Positions 6,301 to 14,885 of a DNA stretch of 22,442 nucleotides are shown here, piece after piece. The stretch is from the NCBI GenBank assembly GCA_900547405.1, contig URGL01000043.1, positions 1 to 22,442 on the forward strand, read 5' to 3'. Position 1 is the first letter of the stretch, and the number at the start of each line of letters is the position of its first letter. The notes beneath the pieces are model-generated. The model saw only the letters and a list, made by a program, of their open reading frames with translations. It was not told the origin of the DNA and ran no database searches. Position numbers and translations under genes: made by a program. The stretch comes from an uncultured Eubacteriales bacterium (GTDB lineage Bacteria; Bacillota; Clostridia; Oscillospirales; Oscillospiraceae).

Positions 6301-6345
6301 TTCTATCGATAAAATTATAGCGATAGAAAAGGCTGTTGTCAACAG
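6301..6345 (-). promoter_or_regulatory. ldhA promoter with two operator-like inverted repeats
   Basis: Minus strand: TTGACA (6337-6342), 17 bases, TATAAT (6314-6319), a perfect consensus. A 13-base palindrome CTGTTG-N-CAACAG (6333-6345) is centred on the -35. A second inverted repeat TTCTATCG-N12-CGATAGAA (6301-6308 and 6321-6328) brackets the -10. Neither matches the redox regulator Rex site (TTGTGA half-sites). Both are well placed for repression. Confidence 0.75.
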
Positions 6346-6456
6346 AAAAATCCAATTCCAGAGGGGATTTGTCGATGTGAATAAAGGATATGGGCTATGA
6401 GGGAAGCCGTTTGTCACTTTGCTGAAAGAAAGGAATGGGCAAAGCAAAAATGATGG

Positions 6457-6485
6457 TTGCAGGATGGAGAATCCTTTGTTATAAT
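6457..6485 (+). promoter_or_regulatory. Promoter of the gdpP-rplI-dnaB-tilS-hpt-ftsH cluster
   Basis: TTGCAG (6457-6462), 17 bases, TATAAT (6480-6485). The leader is about 45 bases before the gdpP start. No other promoter of this quality was noticed within the cluster. Confidence 0.75.
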
Positions 6486-6535
6486 AAGATAGCATGTTTA
6501 TACCCAAGCAGTATTGCCGATAAGGAGATGGCTCT

Positions 6536-8503
6536 ATGGAAAAAAAGCTGGATCGATATGTCAGGCCCGGGAAGGGGCTCTATATTGCCATTCTCTTTGT
6601 TTTTTGCGCGTTGGCCTTTATTACGGGTCACTATATACTGGGCACCGGCGAGGCAGTGGTCAGTATCCTGACGGCAGCTTACTATCTGGTGGACCGGCAG
6701 CACCGGCGCAGAATGCTGCAGCAATACATCCAGTCGGAGCCGGAGACCCTGGAGGGCACCACAAAAGGGGACGGACCCCTGCCTGCCCTGATGGTCCGCC
6801 TGGAGGACGGCAGCATCGTTTGGGAAAACTATCGATTCTCGGAAATTTCCGGAGGTCTGAAAAATGCCGTGGATGAGAAGCTGGACACGGTTCTCCCGGG
6901 GCTTACCCTGGACTTTTTGGCAACGGGAAAGAATGAGGCGCCTCAGGATGTGACCCTGGCAGGACGCCGCTACCGGGTCTACGGCACCGTCCTGCGGGGC
7001 TCTGACAGCCGCCTGGGAGTACTGTATTTTACAGACCTGACGGAGCTGTACCAGGTCCGGGACGAATATATTCGATCCCGACCGGTGATTTCCATTATCC
7101 TGATTGACAACTATGAGGAAATGACCCAGAACCTGACAGAGAGCGCCATTTCCAAGCTGAATTCCAATCTGAACGATGCCATAACTCAGTGGACGGAAAA
7201 TTACCGGGGGCTGCTGCGTCGGCTGGAGCGAAACCGGTTTCTGTTCATTTTTGAGAAGCGGGACCTGGAGCGAGCCAAGGAGGACAAGTTCTCCCTGCTG
7301 GAGAATATCCACAAGATCCTCAGTCCTTCGGGCCTTGCCGCCTCTGTGTCCATCGGTCTGGGTGTGGACGGGGTGGACTTTGAAGAAGGTTATAGCTTTG
7401 CCTCCTTGGGAATCGAGATGGCCTTGAGCCGGGGCGGTGATCAGGCGGTCATCAAGGACCGGTTCAACTTTGATTTTTACGGCGGCCGCAGCAAGGAGAC
7501 GGACTACAAGAGCAAGGTCCGGTCCCGAGTGACTGCCAACTCCCTGATGGAGCTGATTGCGCAGAGCGACCATGTGTTCATTATGGGCCATAAAAACGCG
7601 GACCTGGATTCCCTGGGGGCGGCGGTGGGCATCAACTGCCTGTGCCGGAAGAAGGGGAAGAAGGCCAGCATTGTCATCGACCTGGAGCACAACGCCGCCG
7701 GACGGCTGCTGGAAGAATTGCAGCGGGTGCCGGAGTACCGGGATGTATTTATTTCCGGCCAGGATGCTCTGCTGATGTGCGATAACCGCAGCATTCTTGT
7801 CGTGGTAGATACCAATCGGCCGGATCAGGTGGAGTTTAAGCCCCTGCTGGAGTCCATCTCCAAGGTCTGCGTGGTAGACCACCACCGCCGGGCAGCAGAC
7901 TATATCAACCCTGTGGTTGTGAACCTGCACGAGACCTATGCCTCTTCTGCCTGCGAGCTGGTGACGGAAATGGTCACCTACGCCGTAGAGAGCCGGGATG
8001 TGCTGCCCATCGAGGCCAAGAGCCTGATGGCCGGTATCTGCCTGGACACCAAGTTCTTTAATGTCCGCTCCGGTGAGCGCACCTTTGAGGCTGCTGCCGT
8101 TTTGCGCCGGATGGGAGCGGACACCACGGAAGTGAAATTGCTGCTGCAAAACGACTTCCACGATACTCTGGAAAAGTACCAGATCATTAAGTCTGCCAAG
8201 CTCTACCGGGATGAGCTGGCCATCGCTGCCCTGGATCAGCCCACCAATCGGATCCTGGCTGCCCAGGCTGCCGACGAGCTGCTGAATATATCCGGCATCA
8301 CTGCTTCCTTTGTCCTCTACCCCGATGAGGGCCAGACCATTATTTCCGCCAGAAGCATTGGCTCCGCCAATGTGCAGGTGATCCTGGAGCCTCTGGGCGG
8401 CGGCGGCAACGCGGCCACTGCCGGTGCTCAGATGAAGAACGTAGATGTGAAGGAAGCCTTGGATAAACTGATTGCGTCCATCGACGCTTTCTATGAAGAA
8501 TAA
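6536..8503 (+). CDS. gdpP: Cyclic-di-AMP phosphodiesterase GdpP (DHH/DHHA1)
   Basis: Membrane-bound enzyme that hydrolyses c-di-AMP to pApA, which controls osmolyte and cell-wall homeostasis in Firmicutes. The 655 residues show the GdpP order. Two membrane helices (about 15-51) come first, then a PAS-like region (about 80-175). A degenerate GGDEF domain (about 180-310, with RGGDQ at 299-303) is followed by a DHH phosphoesterase and a DHHA1 domain. Catalytic metal ligands are visible: His352, Asp356 and Asp358 (GHKNADLDS), Asp425 (VVVDTN), Asp448-His449-His450 and Asp504 (CLDTKFF). One oddity is that the DHHA1 glycine motif reads GGGGNAATAGAQ (621-632), with Asn625 where most relatives have His. 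An AAGGAG site lies 11 bases before the ATG. The 13-base gap to rplI matches the classical yybT-rplI-dnaB arrangement. Confidence 0.93.
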   Translation: MEKKLDRYVRPGKGLYIAILFVFCALAFITGHYILGTGEAVVSILTAAYYLVDRQHRRRMLQQYIQSEPETLEGTTKGDGPLPALMVRLEDGSIVWENYRFSEISGGLKNAVDEKLDTVLPGLTLDFLATGKNEAPQDVTLAGRRYRVYGTVLRGSDSRLGVLYFTDLTELYQVRDEYIRSRPVISIILIDNYEEMTQNLTESAISKLNSNLNDAITQWTENYRGLLRRLERNRFLFIFEKRDLERAKEDKFSLLENIHKILSPSGLAASVSIGLGVDGVDFEEGYSFASLGIEMALSRGGDQAVIKDRFNFDFYGGRSKETDYKSKVRSRVTANSLMELIAQSDHVFIMGHKNADLDSLGAAVGINCLCRKKGKKASIVIDLEHNAAGRLLEELQRVPEYRDVFISGQDALLMCDNRSILVVVDTNRPDQVEFKPLLESISKVCVVDHHRRAADYINPVVVNLHETYASSACELVTEMVTYAVESRDVLPIEAKSLMAGICLDTKFFNVRSGERTFEAAAVLRRMGADTTEVKLLLQNDFHDTLEKYQIIKSAKLYRDELAIAALDQPTNRILAAQAADELLNISGITASFVLYPDEGQTIISARSIGSANVQVILEPLGGGGNAATAGAQMKNVDVKEALDKLIASIDAFYEE

Positions 8504-8516
8504 GGAGAATGAAAAC

Positions 8517-8963
8517 ATGAAAGTGATTTTACTGCAGGATGTCAGAGGCAAGGGAAAGAAGGGCCAGATGCTGGAGGTTTCCGACGGCTACGCCCGGAAC
8601 TATATGCTGCCCAGAAAGATGGCCATTGAGGCCACTGCGGATGCCGTCAATACCATGCGTATGAACGACAAGGCTACCCAGGAGCGGATCGCCCGGGAAA
8701 AGGCTGAGGCCATGGAGACCGCCAAGAAGCTGCGGGAGATGACCGTCACCGTTACCGCCAAGGGCGGCGGCAACGGCCGGCTCTTCGGCTCCATTACCAA
8801 CCAGGAAATTGCCGACGCGCTGAAGGCCAAGACCGGCATTGCCCTGGACAAGCGGAAGATCGTGATTGCCGATGCCATCAAGAACGTGGGCACCTACACG
8901 GTCACCTGCAAGCTGGGCTACGAGATCACTGCCCCGCTGACCGTCAAGATCGAAGAGGGCTGA
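8517..8963 (+). CDS. rplI: Large ribosomal subunit protein bL9
   Basis: Ribosomal protein bL9, which binds 23S rRNA near the base of the L1 stalk. The 148 residues are the usual length. The N-terminal signature MKVILLQDVRGKGKKGQMLEVSDGYARNYMLP is present in conserved spacing (GKKG...V..GYARN..LP). It is followed by the long connecting helix (about 40-75) and the C-terminal domain with GRLFGSIT (about 87-94). The frame is open upstream into gdpP, but the ATG at 8517 gives the universal N-terminus and has an AAGGAG site at 8502. It sits 13 bases after gdpP and 33 before dnaB. Confidence 0.97.
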   Translation: MKVILLQDVRGKGKKGQMLEVSDGYARNYMLPRKMAIEATADAVNTMRMNDKATQERIAREKAEAMETAKKLREMTVTVTAKGGGNGRLFGSITNQEIADALKAKTGIALDKRKIVIADAIKNVGTYTVTCKLGYEITAPLTVKIEEG

Positions 8964-8996
8964 TTCCCCCAAAGATAAGAAGCAAAGGAGGAAGCT

Positions 8997-10334
8997 ATGG
9001 ATGAAGAACTGATCTCCCGCCAGCAGCCCCAGTCGCTGGAGGCGGAGCAGGCCGTTCTCGGCTCCATCCTCATCGACAGCCAGTGTGTGTCGGATGTCAT
9101 CGGTATTCTGAAGCCGGAGGATTTTTACCTCCAGCAGAACCGGGAAATTTACGAAGCCATCTACACGATGTTCAACTTTTCCCAGACCATCGACCCGGTC
9201 ACGGTTCTGGATAAGCTGAAAGAACTGGGCTATTACCACGACAACTCCCGGGATTATGTGTCCCAGTTGATGGAGATCACGCCAACCGCCGCCAATGTGG
9301 TGCGCTACGCAAACATTGTCCAGGAGAAGGCTATGCTCCGGGGCCTGGGTCAGGCTGCCGGGGAAATATCCGACATGGTCTTTGAGCAGATGGGCACCGC
9401 CGGGGATATTCTGGAGTCCGCGGAAAAGAAGATCTACGCCATCCGCAAGGGTGAGCGGGGAGACAGTCTGGAGCACATCGGCACCACCATGCACCGGGTG
9501 TTTGACCGGCTCAATGAGCTGGCCATGTCCGACTCTATGATTCCCGGCCTTTCCACGGGCCTGCGGGATCTGGATATGAAAATCAACGGCTTGAACAAGT
9601 CAGATCTGCTGCTGGTTGCTGCCCGTCCGGCTATGGGTAAGTCCGCCTTTGCCCTGAACATCGGCGTGAATGTGGCGAAGAGCTATAAAAAGACTGTGGC
9701 CATTTTCAACCTGGAAATGTCCCGGGAGCAGCTGGCCATGCGCCTTCTCGCCAACGAGAGCTTTGTAGAGCTGCAAAAGCTGACTACCGGCAAGCTCAGC
9801 GATGAGGAATGGTCCAAGATTTGTATGGCGGGCTCCACCCTGAGCCAAACGGATATTCGGATCGATGACAATCCTTCGGTAACCGTTGCGGATATCAGCG
9901 CGAAATGCCGCCGGTTAGACAATCTGGGCCTGATTATCATTGACTATCTGCAATTGATGCAGGGCTCCGGCTACGGCAAGAATAATGAGAACCGCGTGGT
10001 GGTGGTGGGCGAGATTTCCCGGTCCTTAAAAATTATGGCGAAGGAATTGAATGTTCCGGTCATCTGTCTGAGCCAGCTGTCCCGTGCGGTGGAAAGCCGG
10101 ACGGACAAACGGCCCATTTTGTCGGATCTTCGGGAATCCGGTGCCATTGAGCAGGACGCCGACTCTGTCATGTTCCTGTACCGGGATGAATATTATAATG
10201 AAAACACGGAAGAAAAGGGTGTGGCAGAGTGCATTGTCGCAAAAAACCGTCACGGCGAGACCGGAGCGGTAAAGCTGCAGTGGTTTGGCCAGTTCCAGAT
10301 TTTCGCCGATCGGGAGTGGAAGCATGTTGAATAA
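8997..10334 (+). CDS. dnaB: Replicative DNA helicase DnaB
   Basis: Hexameric helicase that unwinds DNA at the replication fork (called DnaC in Bacillus). The 445 residues contain the N-terminal primase-interacting domain (about 10-110, LEAEQAVLGSIL), a linker, and the RecA-like ATPase. Walker A is ARPAMGKSA (209-217), the Walker B strand LIIIDYLQLM (312-321) holds Asp316, and CLSQLSRAVESR (357-368) and DLRESGAIEQDAD (377-389) are also present. No intein or insertion is seen. The ATG has an AAAGGAGG site five bases upstream. The last 11 bases overlap the start of tilS, so helicase and tRNA-modification genes are translationally coupled. Confidence 0.97.
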   Translation: MDEELISRQQPQSLEAEQAVLGSILIDSQCVSDVIGILKPEDFYLQQNREIYEAIYTMFNFSQTIDPVTVLDKLKELGYYHDNSRDYVSQLMEITPTAANVVRYANIVQEKAMLRGLGQAAGEISDMVFEQMGTAGDILESAEKKIYAIRKGERGDSLEHIGTTMHRVFDRLNELAMSDSMIPGLSTGLRDLDMKINGLNKSDLLLVAARPAMGKSAFALNIGVNVAKSYKKTVAIFNLEMSREQLAMRLLANESFVELQKLTTGKLSDEEWSKICMAGSTLSQTDIRIDDNPSVTVADISAKCRRLDNLGLIIIDYLQLMQGSGYGKNNENRVVVVGEISRSLKIMAKELNVPVICLSQLSRAVESRTDKRPILSDLRESGAIEQDADSVMFLYRDEYYNENTEEKGVAECIVAKNRHGETGAVKLQWFGQFQIFADREWKHVE

Positions 10335-11637
10335 GCTCCGTTCCTTTGTAAAGCGGTACGGGCTGATTCTCCCCGGTGACCGGGTGACCGTGGCCCTGTC
10401 CGGCGGCAAGGACTCTGTGGCACTGCTTTTTGCGCTGTATCTGCTCAAGGACGAGTGGTCTATTTCTTTAGAGGCGGCCCACTTCAACCATCACCTTCGC
10501 TCGGAAGAGTCTGACCGGGACGAATGCTTTGTGGGGGACCTATGCGGCCGGTTTGATATTCCCTTAACGGTAGGGGAAGAATGGGTCAAACCCGGAGAAA
10601 AGGGCCTGGAGGCGGCTGCCAGAGAGGCGAGATACGCTTTCTTTCACACGCTTCCCGGAAAAATTGCCACGGCCCACACGGCGGACGATAATGCCGAGAC
10701 GGTGCTGCTGCGCATGGTCCGGGGCACAGGGCTGAAGGGTCTGGGGGCCATTGCCCCGAAAAACGGCAATATCATCCGGCCTATGCTCAGCATCACCCGA
10801 GCGGAAATCGATACTTTTTTAGACCAATACAGTCTTCCTCATGTGGAGGACAGCAGCAACGGAGAGAATGACTTTCTCCGAAACCGGATCCGCCACAGCG
10901 TAATGCCTCTTCTGCGGCAGGAAAATCCCAGAATTGGGGAGAACCTTTCCGCTATGGCCTTAGGACTGCGGCTGGACGAAGCCTATCTGCAAAGCTGTAT
11001 CACGGGAGAGATCCCGGGAGTCGCGGAGCTGCGGAGCCTGGATCCGGCCCTTCGCAGAAGATACCTGGAACGTTTTTTGAAGGAAAGCGGCATCCGGGAG
11101 CCGGAGCAGAGCCATATTCTACAGGCCGAGCAGCTGGTGTTCCACTGGAACCCGTCTGCGGCTATGGATTTTCCCGGCGGCGTGACCGTTGCAAGGCAAT
11201 ACGACCGCTTGATCCGGCTGGAAGAGAAGCAGCCGTTGACAGGGAGAGTCTTGAACGGAGATACCTACCTGGAGGAACTGGGAGTGTGGGTGACCGTGGA
11301 GGAGGCAGTATCCTTGGAGCAAGGACCCCAGACCTTTACGGTCCGGCCAGAGGGTATGCTGCAGCTGCGTCATCGGCAGGAAGGGGACAGACTTAGCCTT
11401 CCCGGCGGCACGAAAAGCCTGAAAAAGCTTTTTATTGACCGAAAGATCCCGGCCTCTCTGCGGGATGCGGTGCCGGTGCTCTGCGATGAGCAGGGAATAT
11501 TGGGTGTGATGGGCTTTGGCGCAGACCGCCATCGGCAGGCAAGGTCTCTACCGGCGGTGACCATCCGATTTGTAAGTGACAGAAAAGGGGATGCCTCCCT
11601 GGAGGCAACAGATAATGGAGGGAAAGACCATGGATAA
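10324..11637 (+). CDS. tilS: tRNA(Ile)-lysidine synthetase TilS
   Basis: ATP-dependent enzyme that changes C34 of the CAU-anticodon tRNA-Ile to lysidine so that it reads AUA; essential in most bacteria. The 437-residue product has the PP-loop SGGKDS (26-31), HFNHHLR (53-59), TAHTADDNAETVLLR (116-130) with RGTGLKGL (133-140), and the EDSSN/RNRIR segment (175-190). The C-terminal substrate domain includes RQEGDRLSLPGGTKSLKKLFID. The ATG at 10324 lies within the end of dnaB (11-base overlap) after a GGGAGTGG site. The frame is open further upstream, but an earlier start would disrupt the family N-terminus. The stop overlaps hpt by eight bases. Confidence 0.94.
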   Translation: MLNKLRSFVKRYGLILPGDRVTVALSGGKDSVALLFALYLLKDEWSISLEAAHFNHHLRSEESDRDECFVGDLCGRFDIPLTVGEEWVKPGEKGLEAAAREARYAFFHTLPGKIATAHTADDNAETVLLRMVRGTGLKGLGAIAPKNGNIIRPMLSITRAEIDTFLDQYSLPHVEDSSNGENDFLRNRIRHSVMPLLRQENPRIGENLSAMALGLRLDEAYLQSCITGEIPGVAELRSLDPALRRRYLERFLKESGIREPEQSHILQAEQLVFHWNPSAAMDFPGGVTVARQYDRLIRLEEKQPLTGRVLNGDTYLEELGVWVTVEEAVSLEQGPQTFTVRPEGMLQLRHRQEGDRLSLPGGTKSLKKLFIDRKIPASLRDAVPVLCDEQGILGVMGFGADRHRQARSLPAVTIRFVSDRKGDASLEATDNGGKDHG

Positions 11638-12172
11638 GGATATTGAAAAAGTACTCATTACCGAAGAGCAGATCCGCAGCCGCGTTGCGGAGCTGGGGGA
11701 GGAGCTGACCCGGGACTACGAGGGCAAGGACCCGGTGATCGTCGGTGTGCTGAAAGGTGTAGTGGTTTTCTACGCCGATATGATCCGGCAGATCAAAACC
11801 CCCTGCCAGATGGATTTTATGTGGATCTCTTCCTATGCCGGAACCACGTCTACGGGAAAGATGGAGGTCAAGCGGGACATTTCTACGGACATTAAGGGCC
11901 GCCACGTTCTGATTCTGGAGGACATTTTCGACACCGGCAACTCCCTGAGCTTCACCTATGAGCATCTTCTGAGCAAGGAGCCGGCATCTCTGAAAATTTG
12001 TACCTTCCTGGACAAACCCTCCCGCAGAAAGCCCGGCATCGACCTGAAGCCGGAATATGTTGGCTATACCGTCCCCAACGAGTTCGTGGTGGGCTACGGC
12101 CTGGATTTTAACGAGCATTACCGCAATCTTCCTTACATCGGCATTCTGAAGCCGGAAGCCTATGCGGACTGA
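11630..12172 (+). CDS. hpt: Hypoxanthine phosphoribosyltransferase
   Basis: Purine-salvage enzyme joining hypoxanthine (or guanine) to PRPP to make IMP or GMP. The 180 residues are typical. The PPi loop is LKG (41-43), the flexible catalytic loop region is SSYAGTTSTGKM (67-78), and the PRPP motif is LILEDIFDTG (94-103) with catalytic Asp101. Base binding is by Lys129 (FLDKP) and the PNEFVVGYGLDFNEHYRNLPYIG segment (149-171). The PRPP motif reads EDIFDTGNSL instead of the common EDIVDTGLTL, a mild variant. The ATG at 11630 is inside the tilS end, seven bases after GGAGGG, so TilS and Hpt are coupled. In B. subtilis these two proteins have been reported to act together on ftsH transcription, and ftsH is the next gene here. 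Confidence 0.95.
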   Translation: MDKDIEKVLITEEQIRSRVAELGEELTRDYEGKDPVIVGVLKGVVVFYADMIRQIKTPCQMDFMWISSYAGTTSTGKMEVKRDISTDIKGRHVLILEDIFDTGNSLSFTYEHLLSKEPASLKICTFLDKPSRRKPGIDLKPEYVGYTVPNEFVVGYGLDFNEHYRNLPYIGILKPEAYAD

Positions 12173-12194
12173 GTGAATAAGGAGAAAATTAGGA

Positions 12195-14072
12195 TTGAAT
12201 AACCGCAGAATGATCCCCTTGGTGGTATATGTGGCGGCCTTGGTACTGGTGTTCAGCTGGGTCAGCAGCCTGGCGGTGCCAAAGACCAATGCCATCCCCT
12301 ATTCCGAGGTGGTGGAGTTGTTCCAGCAGGAGCAGGTCAAGTCCTTTACCGTCAAGGGAAACACGATTACTTTGGAGCTTCGGACTCCCTACAACGGAAA
12401 GACGCAGATCCAGACGGAGCTGGCCCAGCCGGAGAGCTTCCGTCAGGAGATGGAGGAGCTGCTCAAGGAGCAGTATGCCTCCGGCGTGCTGACAAGCTAT
12501 GATTTCCAGCCCGGCAAGGCCTTCTCTGCCTATGATATTGTGCTGCCCATTATCCTGGCCGGAGGCGTGCTGCTGCTGCTGTGGAGCATCCTCATGGGGA
12601 AGATGAATGGCAGCAATCCTCTGGCGAATTTCGGCAAGGCCAGAACTGTCCTGGGAGTGCCTGACGGGAAGAAGGTCACCTTTGCCGATGTGGCCGGTGC
12701 CGAAGAGGAAAAGGAGGAGCTGGAGGAGATCGTGGATTTCCTTCGGGATCCTCAGAAGTTTACCCAGATCGGCGCCCGCATCCCCCACGGCATTCTTCTG
12801 GTGGGCCCTCCGGGCACCGGCAAGACGCTTTTGGCTCGGGCGGTAGCCGGAGAGGCCGGGGTACAGTTTCTGTCTATTTCCGGCTCTGATTTTGTGGAGA
12901 TGTATGTGGGTGTCGGTGCCAGCCGTGTCCGGGATCTCTTCGATCAGGCCAAGAAGCTGGCTCCTGCCATCATCTTCATCGATGAGATCGATGCCGTGGG
13001 CCGCAAGCGCGGCACCGGCCTGGGCGGCGGCCACGATGAAAAGGAGCAGACGCTGAATCAGCTGCTGGTGGAGATGGACGGCTTTGGCCACACAGAGGGC
13101 ATTATTGTTCTGGCAGCCACCAACCGGCCGGACATTCTGGATCCGGCACTGCTGCGTCCCGGCCGGTTTGACCGGCAGATCCAGGTGAATCGCCCGGATG
13201 TAAAGGGACGTGAGGAGATCCTCCAGGTCCATGCCAAGAACAAAAAGATGGATGACACCGTGAACCTGCGTACGGTAGCCCGGGCTACTTCCGGCTTCAC
13301 CGGTGCGGATCTGAGCAATCTGCTCAACGAGGCGGCCATTATGGCGGCTAGGGACAACCGTCCCGTGATTACAATGGAGGATATCAATGAGTCCCTCATG
13401 AAAATCGTGGCGGGCCCTGCCAAGCACAGCCATGTCCAGTCTCGCCGGGACCTGAAGACCACGGCCATTCACGAAACCGGCCATGCCATTGCCATGTACC
13501 ATCTGCCTACCCACGACCCTGTGCGCCAGATATCCATTGTGCCCCGTGGCCGGAGTCTGGGAGCTACCTGGTATTTGGCGAAAGATGACTCCTCCAATCT
13601 GACCCGCAACGAAATGTATGAGCAGATCGTAGGACTGCTGGGCGGCCGCGTGGCAGAGGCTCTGTATGTAGGGGATATCTCCGTAGGTGCTTCCAATGAC
13701 ATTGACCGGGCTACCAAGCTGGCCAAGGATATGGTGGCCCGCTACGGTATGTGTGAGAAGCTGGGCACCGTGTCCTATCTGGACGATGGGGAAGTCTTCA
13801 TCGGCCGGGACTATCAGAATACAAAGAGCTATTCCGAGAAAGTCGCCGGAACCATCGATGAAGAGGTCAAGGAGCTGATCGACCAGGCCTATGCCGACTG
13901 CAAGAAGATCCTGACTCAGGATGGGGATAAGTTCCGGCAGGTGGTGGATTATCTTCTGGCCAACGAGACCATGACCGGCAAGCAGTTTACCGACCTGATG
14001 GAGGGCAGAGAGATCTCTCAGGCCTCCTCCACCTCTCTTACCGACGGCTACGAAGAGCCGGAAAACTCCTGA
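12195..14072 (+). CDS. ftsH: ATP-dependent zinc metalloprotease FtsH
   Basis: Membrane-anchored AAA+ protease that degrades misfolded membrane proteins and regulatory proteins. The 625 residues show a first membrane helix (about 7-24), an extracytoplasmic domain (30-110) and a second helix (about 112-134). The AAA domain has Walker A GPPGTGKT (204-211), Walker B FIDEID (261-266) and the second region of homology ATNRPDILDPALLRPGRFDR (308-327). The zinc protease motif is HETGH (426-430), with a likely third ligand Asp502 in GASNDID. The start is TTG at 12195, ten bases after GGAG. The next ATG (12210, codon 6) lacks a well-spaced site, so the non-standard start is preferred. Thr428 replaces the usual Ala of HEAGH, a tolerated variant. 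It is the last gene of the cluster, 22 bases after hpt. Confidence 0.95.
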   Translation: MNNRRMIPLVVYVAALVLVFSWVSSLAVPKTNAIPYSEVVELFQQEQVKSFTVKGNTITLELRTPYNGKTQIQTELAQPESFRQEMEELLKEQYASGVLTSYDFQPGKAFSAYDIVLPIILAGGVLLLLWSILMGKMNGSNPLANFGKARTVLGVPDGKKVTFADVAGAEEEKEELEEIVDFLRDPQKFTQIGARIPHGILLVGPPGTGKTLLARAVAGEAGVQFLSISGSDFVEMYVGVGASRVRDLFDQAKKLAPAIIFIDEIDAVGRKRGTGLGGGHDEKEQTLNQLLVEMDGFGHTEGIIVLAATNRPDILDPALLRPGRFDRQIQVNRPDVKGREEILQVHAKNKKMDDTVNLRTVARATSGFTGADLSNLLNEAAIMAARDNRPVITMEDINESLMKIVAGPAKHSHVQSRRDLKTTAIHETGHAIAMYHLPTHDPVRQISIVPRGRSLGATWYLAKDDSSNLTRNEMYEQIVGLLGGRVAEALYVGDISVGASNDIDRATKLAKDMVARYGMCEKLGTVSYLDDGEVFIGRDYQNTKSYSEKVAGTIDEEVKELIDQAYADCKKILTQDGDKFRQVVDYLLANETMTGKQFTDLMEGREISQASSTSLTDGYEEPENS

Positions 14073-14081
14073 GAAAAATAG

Positions 14082-14128
14082 AAACGCCCCGGATTGTCAG
14101 CTGAATGGCTGAGGATCCGGGGCGTTTT
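14082..14128 (+). terminator. Terminator of the gdpP-ftsH cluster, probably bidirectional
   Basis: A 13-bp stem AAACGCCCCGGAT/ATCCGGGGCGTTT encloses a smaller TCAGC/GCTGA hairpin and is followed by TTTT on the plus strand. On the minus strand the hairpin is followed by TTTCTATTTTTC, so it can also end the convergent nitroreductase gene. Confidence 0.9.
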
Positions 14129-14135
14129 CGCCTAT

Positions 14136-14690
14136 TTACTTTACATAGGTAACTCTGTTGCCGGTGCGCTCCTTGGGGGTGTGCTCTGGCAGCCCTGTTT
14201 CGCTGTCCGGGTAGCCCAGGGCCAGAGCGCCGTAGGCCCGCTCCTCTTTCCCCATGCCCAGCGAATACAGGTAGGCATTGATGGTCTCATTCCCGTTGAG
14301 ATCCTTCAGCTGGTTGATCCAGCAGCTGCCGAGCTCCAGCTCGCTGGCCATCAGCATCATGTTTTCCAGGGCACAGCCAGTGTCCGCCAGATTGTTCACA
14401 TTGTCTGTCCGGTTGCACAGGACAATGAGGACCTTCGGGTCATAGTGGAAGATGTATCCCTCAGGCCGCTTTACGCCAGCCTCCTGGAAGGCCTCCCGGA
14501 CCAGCACCGCCAGCCTGTCAAGGATCGCCCGGTTTTCAATCACAAGAAAATGGGCAGCCTGCACGTTCTTGCCGCTGGGAGCGTACCGGCCTGCTTCCAG
14601 CACCTGCTCCAGCAGCTCCTGGGGGATGGACTTGTCCAGAAATTTTCGGGTGCTTCTGCGGCCTTTGATGAGTGTCATTGCGTTTTCCAT
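14136..14690 (-). CDS. Nitroreductase family protein
   Basis: FMN-dependent oxidoreductase of the nitroreductase superfamily, which reduces nitro compounds, quinones or flavins with NAD(P)H. The natural substrate is unknown. The 184 residues show the FMN phosphate motif RRSTRKF (11-17), APSGKNVQ (37-44), the GSCWINQL region (121-128) and the C-terminal ALGYP (157-161). The length of about 180 fits the compact subfamily that works as a dimer. An ATG also exists at 14699, but the ATG at 14690 is eight bases from an AAAGGA site and gives a normal N-terminus. It is monocistronic and convergent with ftsH. A weak upstream promoter (TTGCCG-N17-TAAAGT) may serve it. Confidence 0.87.
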   Translation of the reverse strand: MENAMTLIKGRRSTRKFLDKSIPQELLEQVLEAGRYAPSGKNVQAAHFLVIENRAILDRLAVLVREAFQEAGVKRPEGYIFHYDPKVLIVLCNRTDNVNNLADTGCALENMMLMASELELGSCWINQLKDLNGNETINAYLYSLGMGKEERAYGALALGYPDSETGLPEHTPKERTGNRVTYVK

Positions 14691-14835
14691 GGGGATCATC
14701 CTTTCTAAGATACTGTCTATACTTTACCACAAAAAGCCGTTTTCGGCAAATAGGTATTGTGAACTTCCGCCATCGTCTCCGGCGGTCCGGGGGCCTTCCC
14801 GGAGCTGCAAAAAGAAGAGGAAAAAGCGTAACCTC

Positions 14836-14864
14836 TTGCATCTTTCTTCCCTTTCTGCTATGAT
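14836..14864 (+). promoter_or_regulatory. Promoter of the surface protein gene
   Basis: TTGCAT (14836-14841), 17 bases, TATGAT (14859-14864). The predicted start at about 14871 coincides with the AAGGAGGGG ribosome binding site, so the leader is only about 15 bases long. Confidence 0.75.
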
Positions 14865-14885
14865 GATGCAAAGGAGGGGTCCGGA

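Noticed and set aside
6301..6345. Rex redox-sensor site at the ldhA promoter
   Set aside because: The inverted repeats have TTCTATCG and CTGTTG half-sites, not the TTGTGA/TCACAA of Rex operators.
6479..8551. A 690-codon open frame on the minus strand opposite gdpP
   Set aside because: It is an antisense shadow of a gene with clear domains. The translation is low-complexity Gln/His/Gly-rich text without recognisable motifs or a ribosome binding site.
12189..13514. A 441-codon minus-strand frame opposite ftsH
   Set aside because: Antisense to a certain gene, with no start signal and no domain. It arises from GC-biased codon positions.
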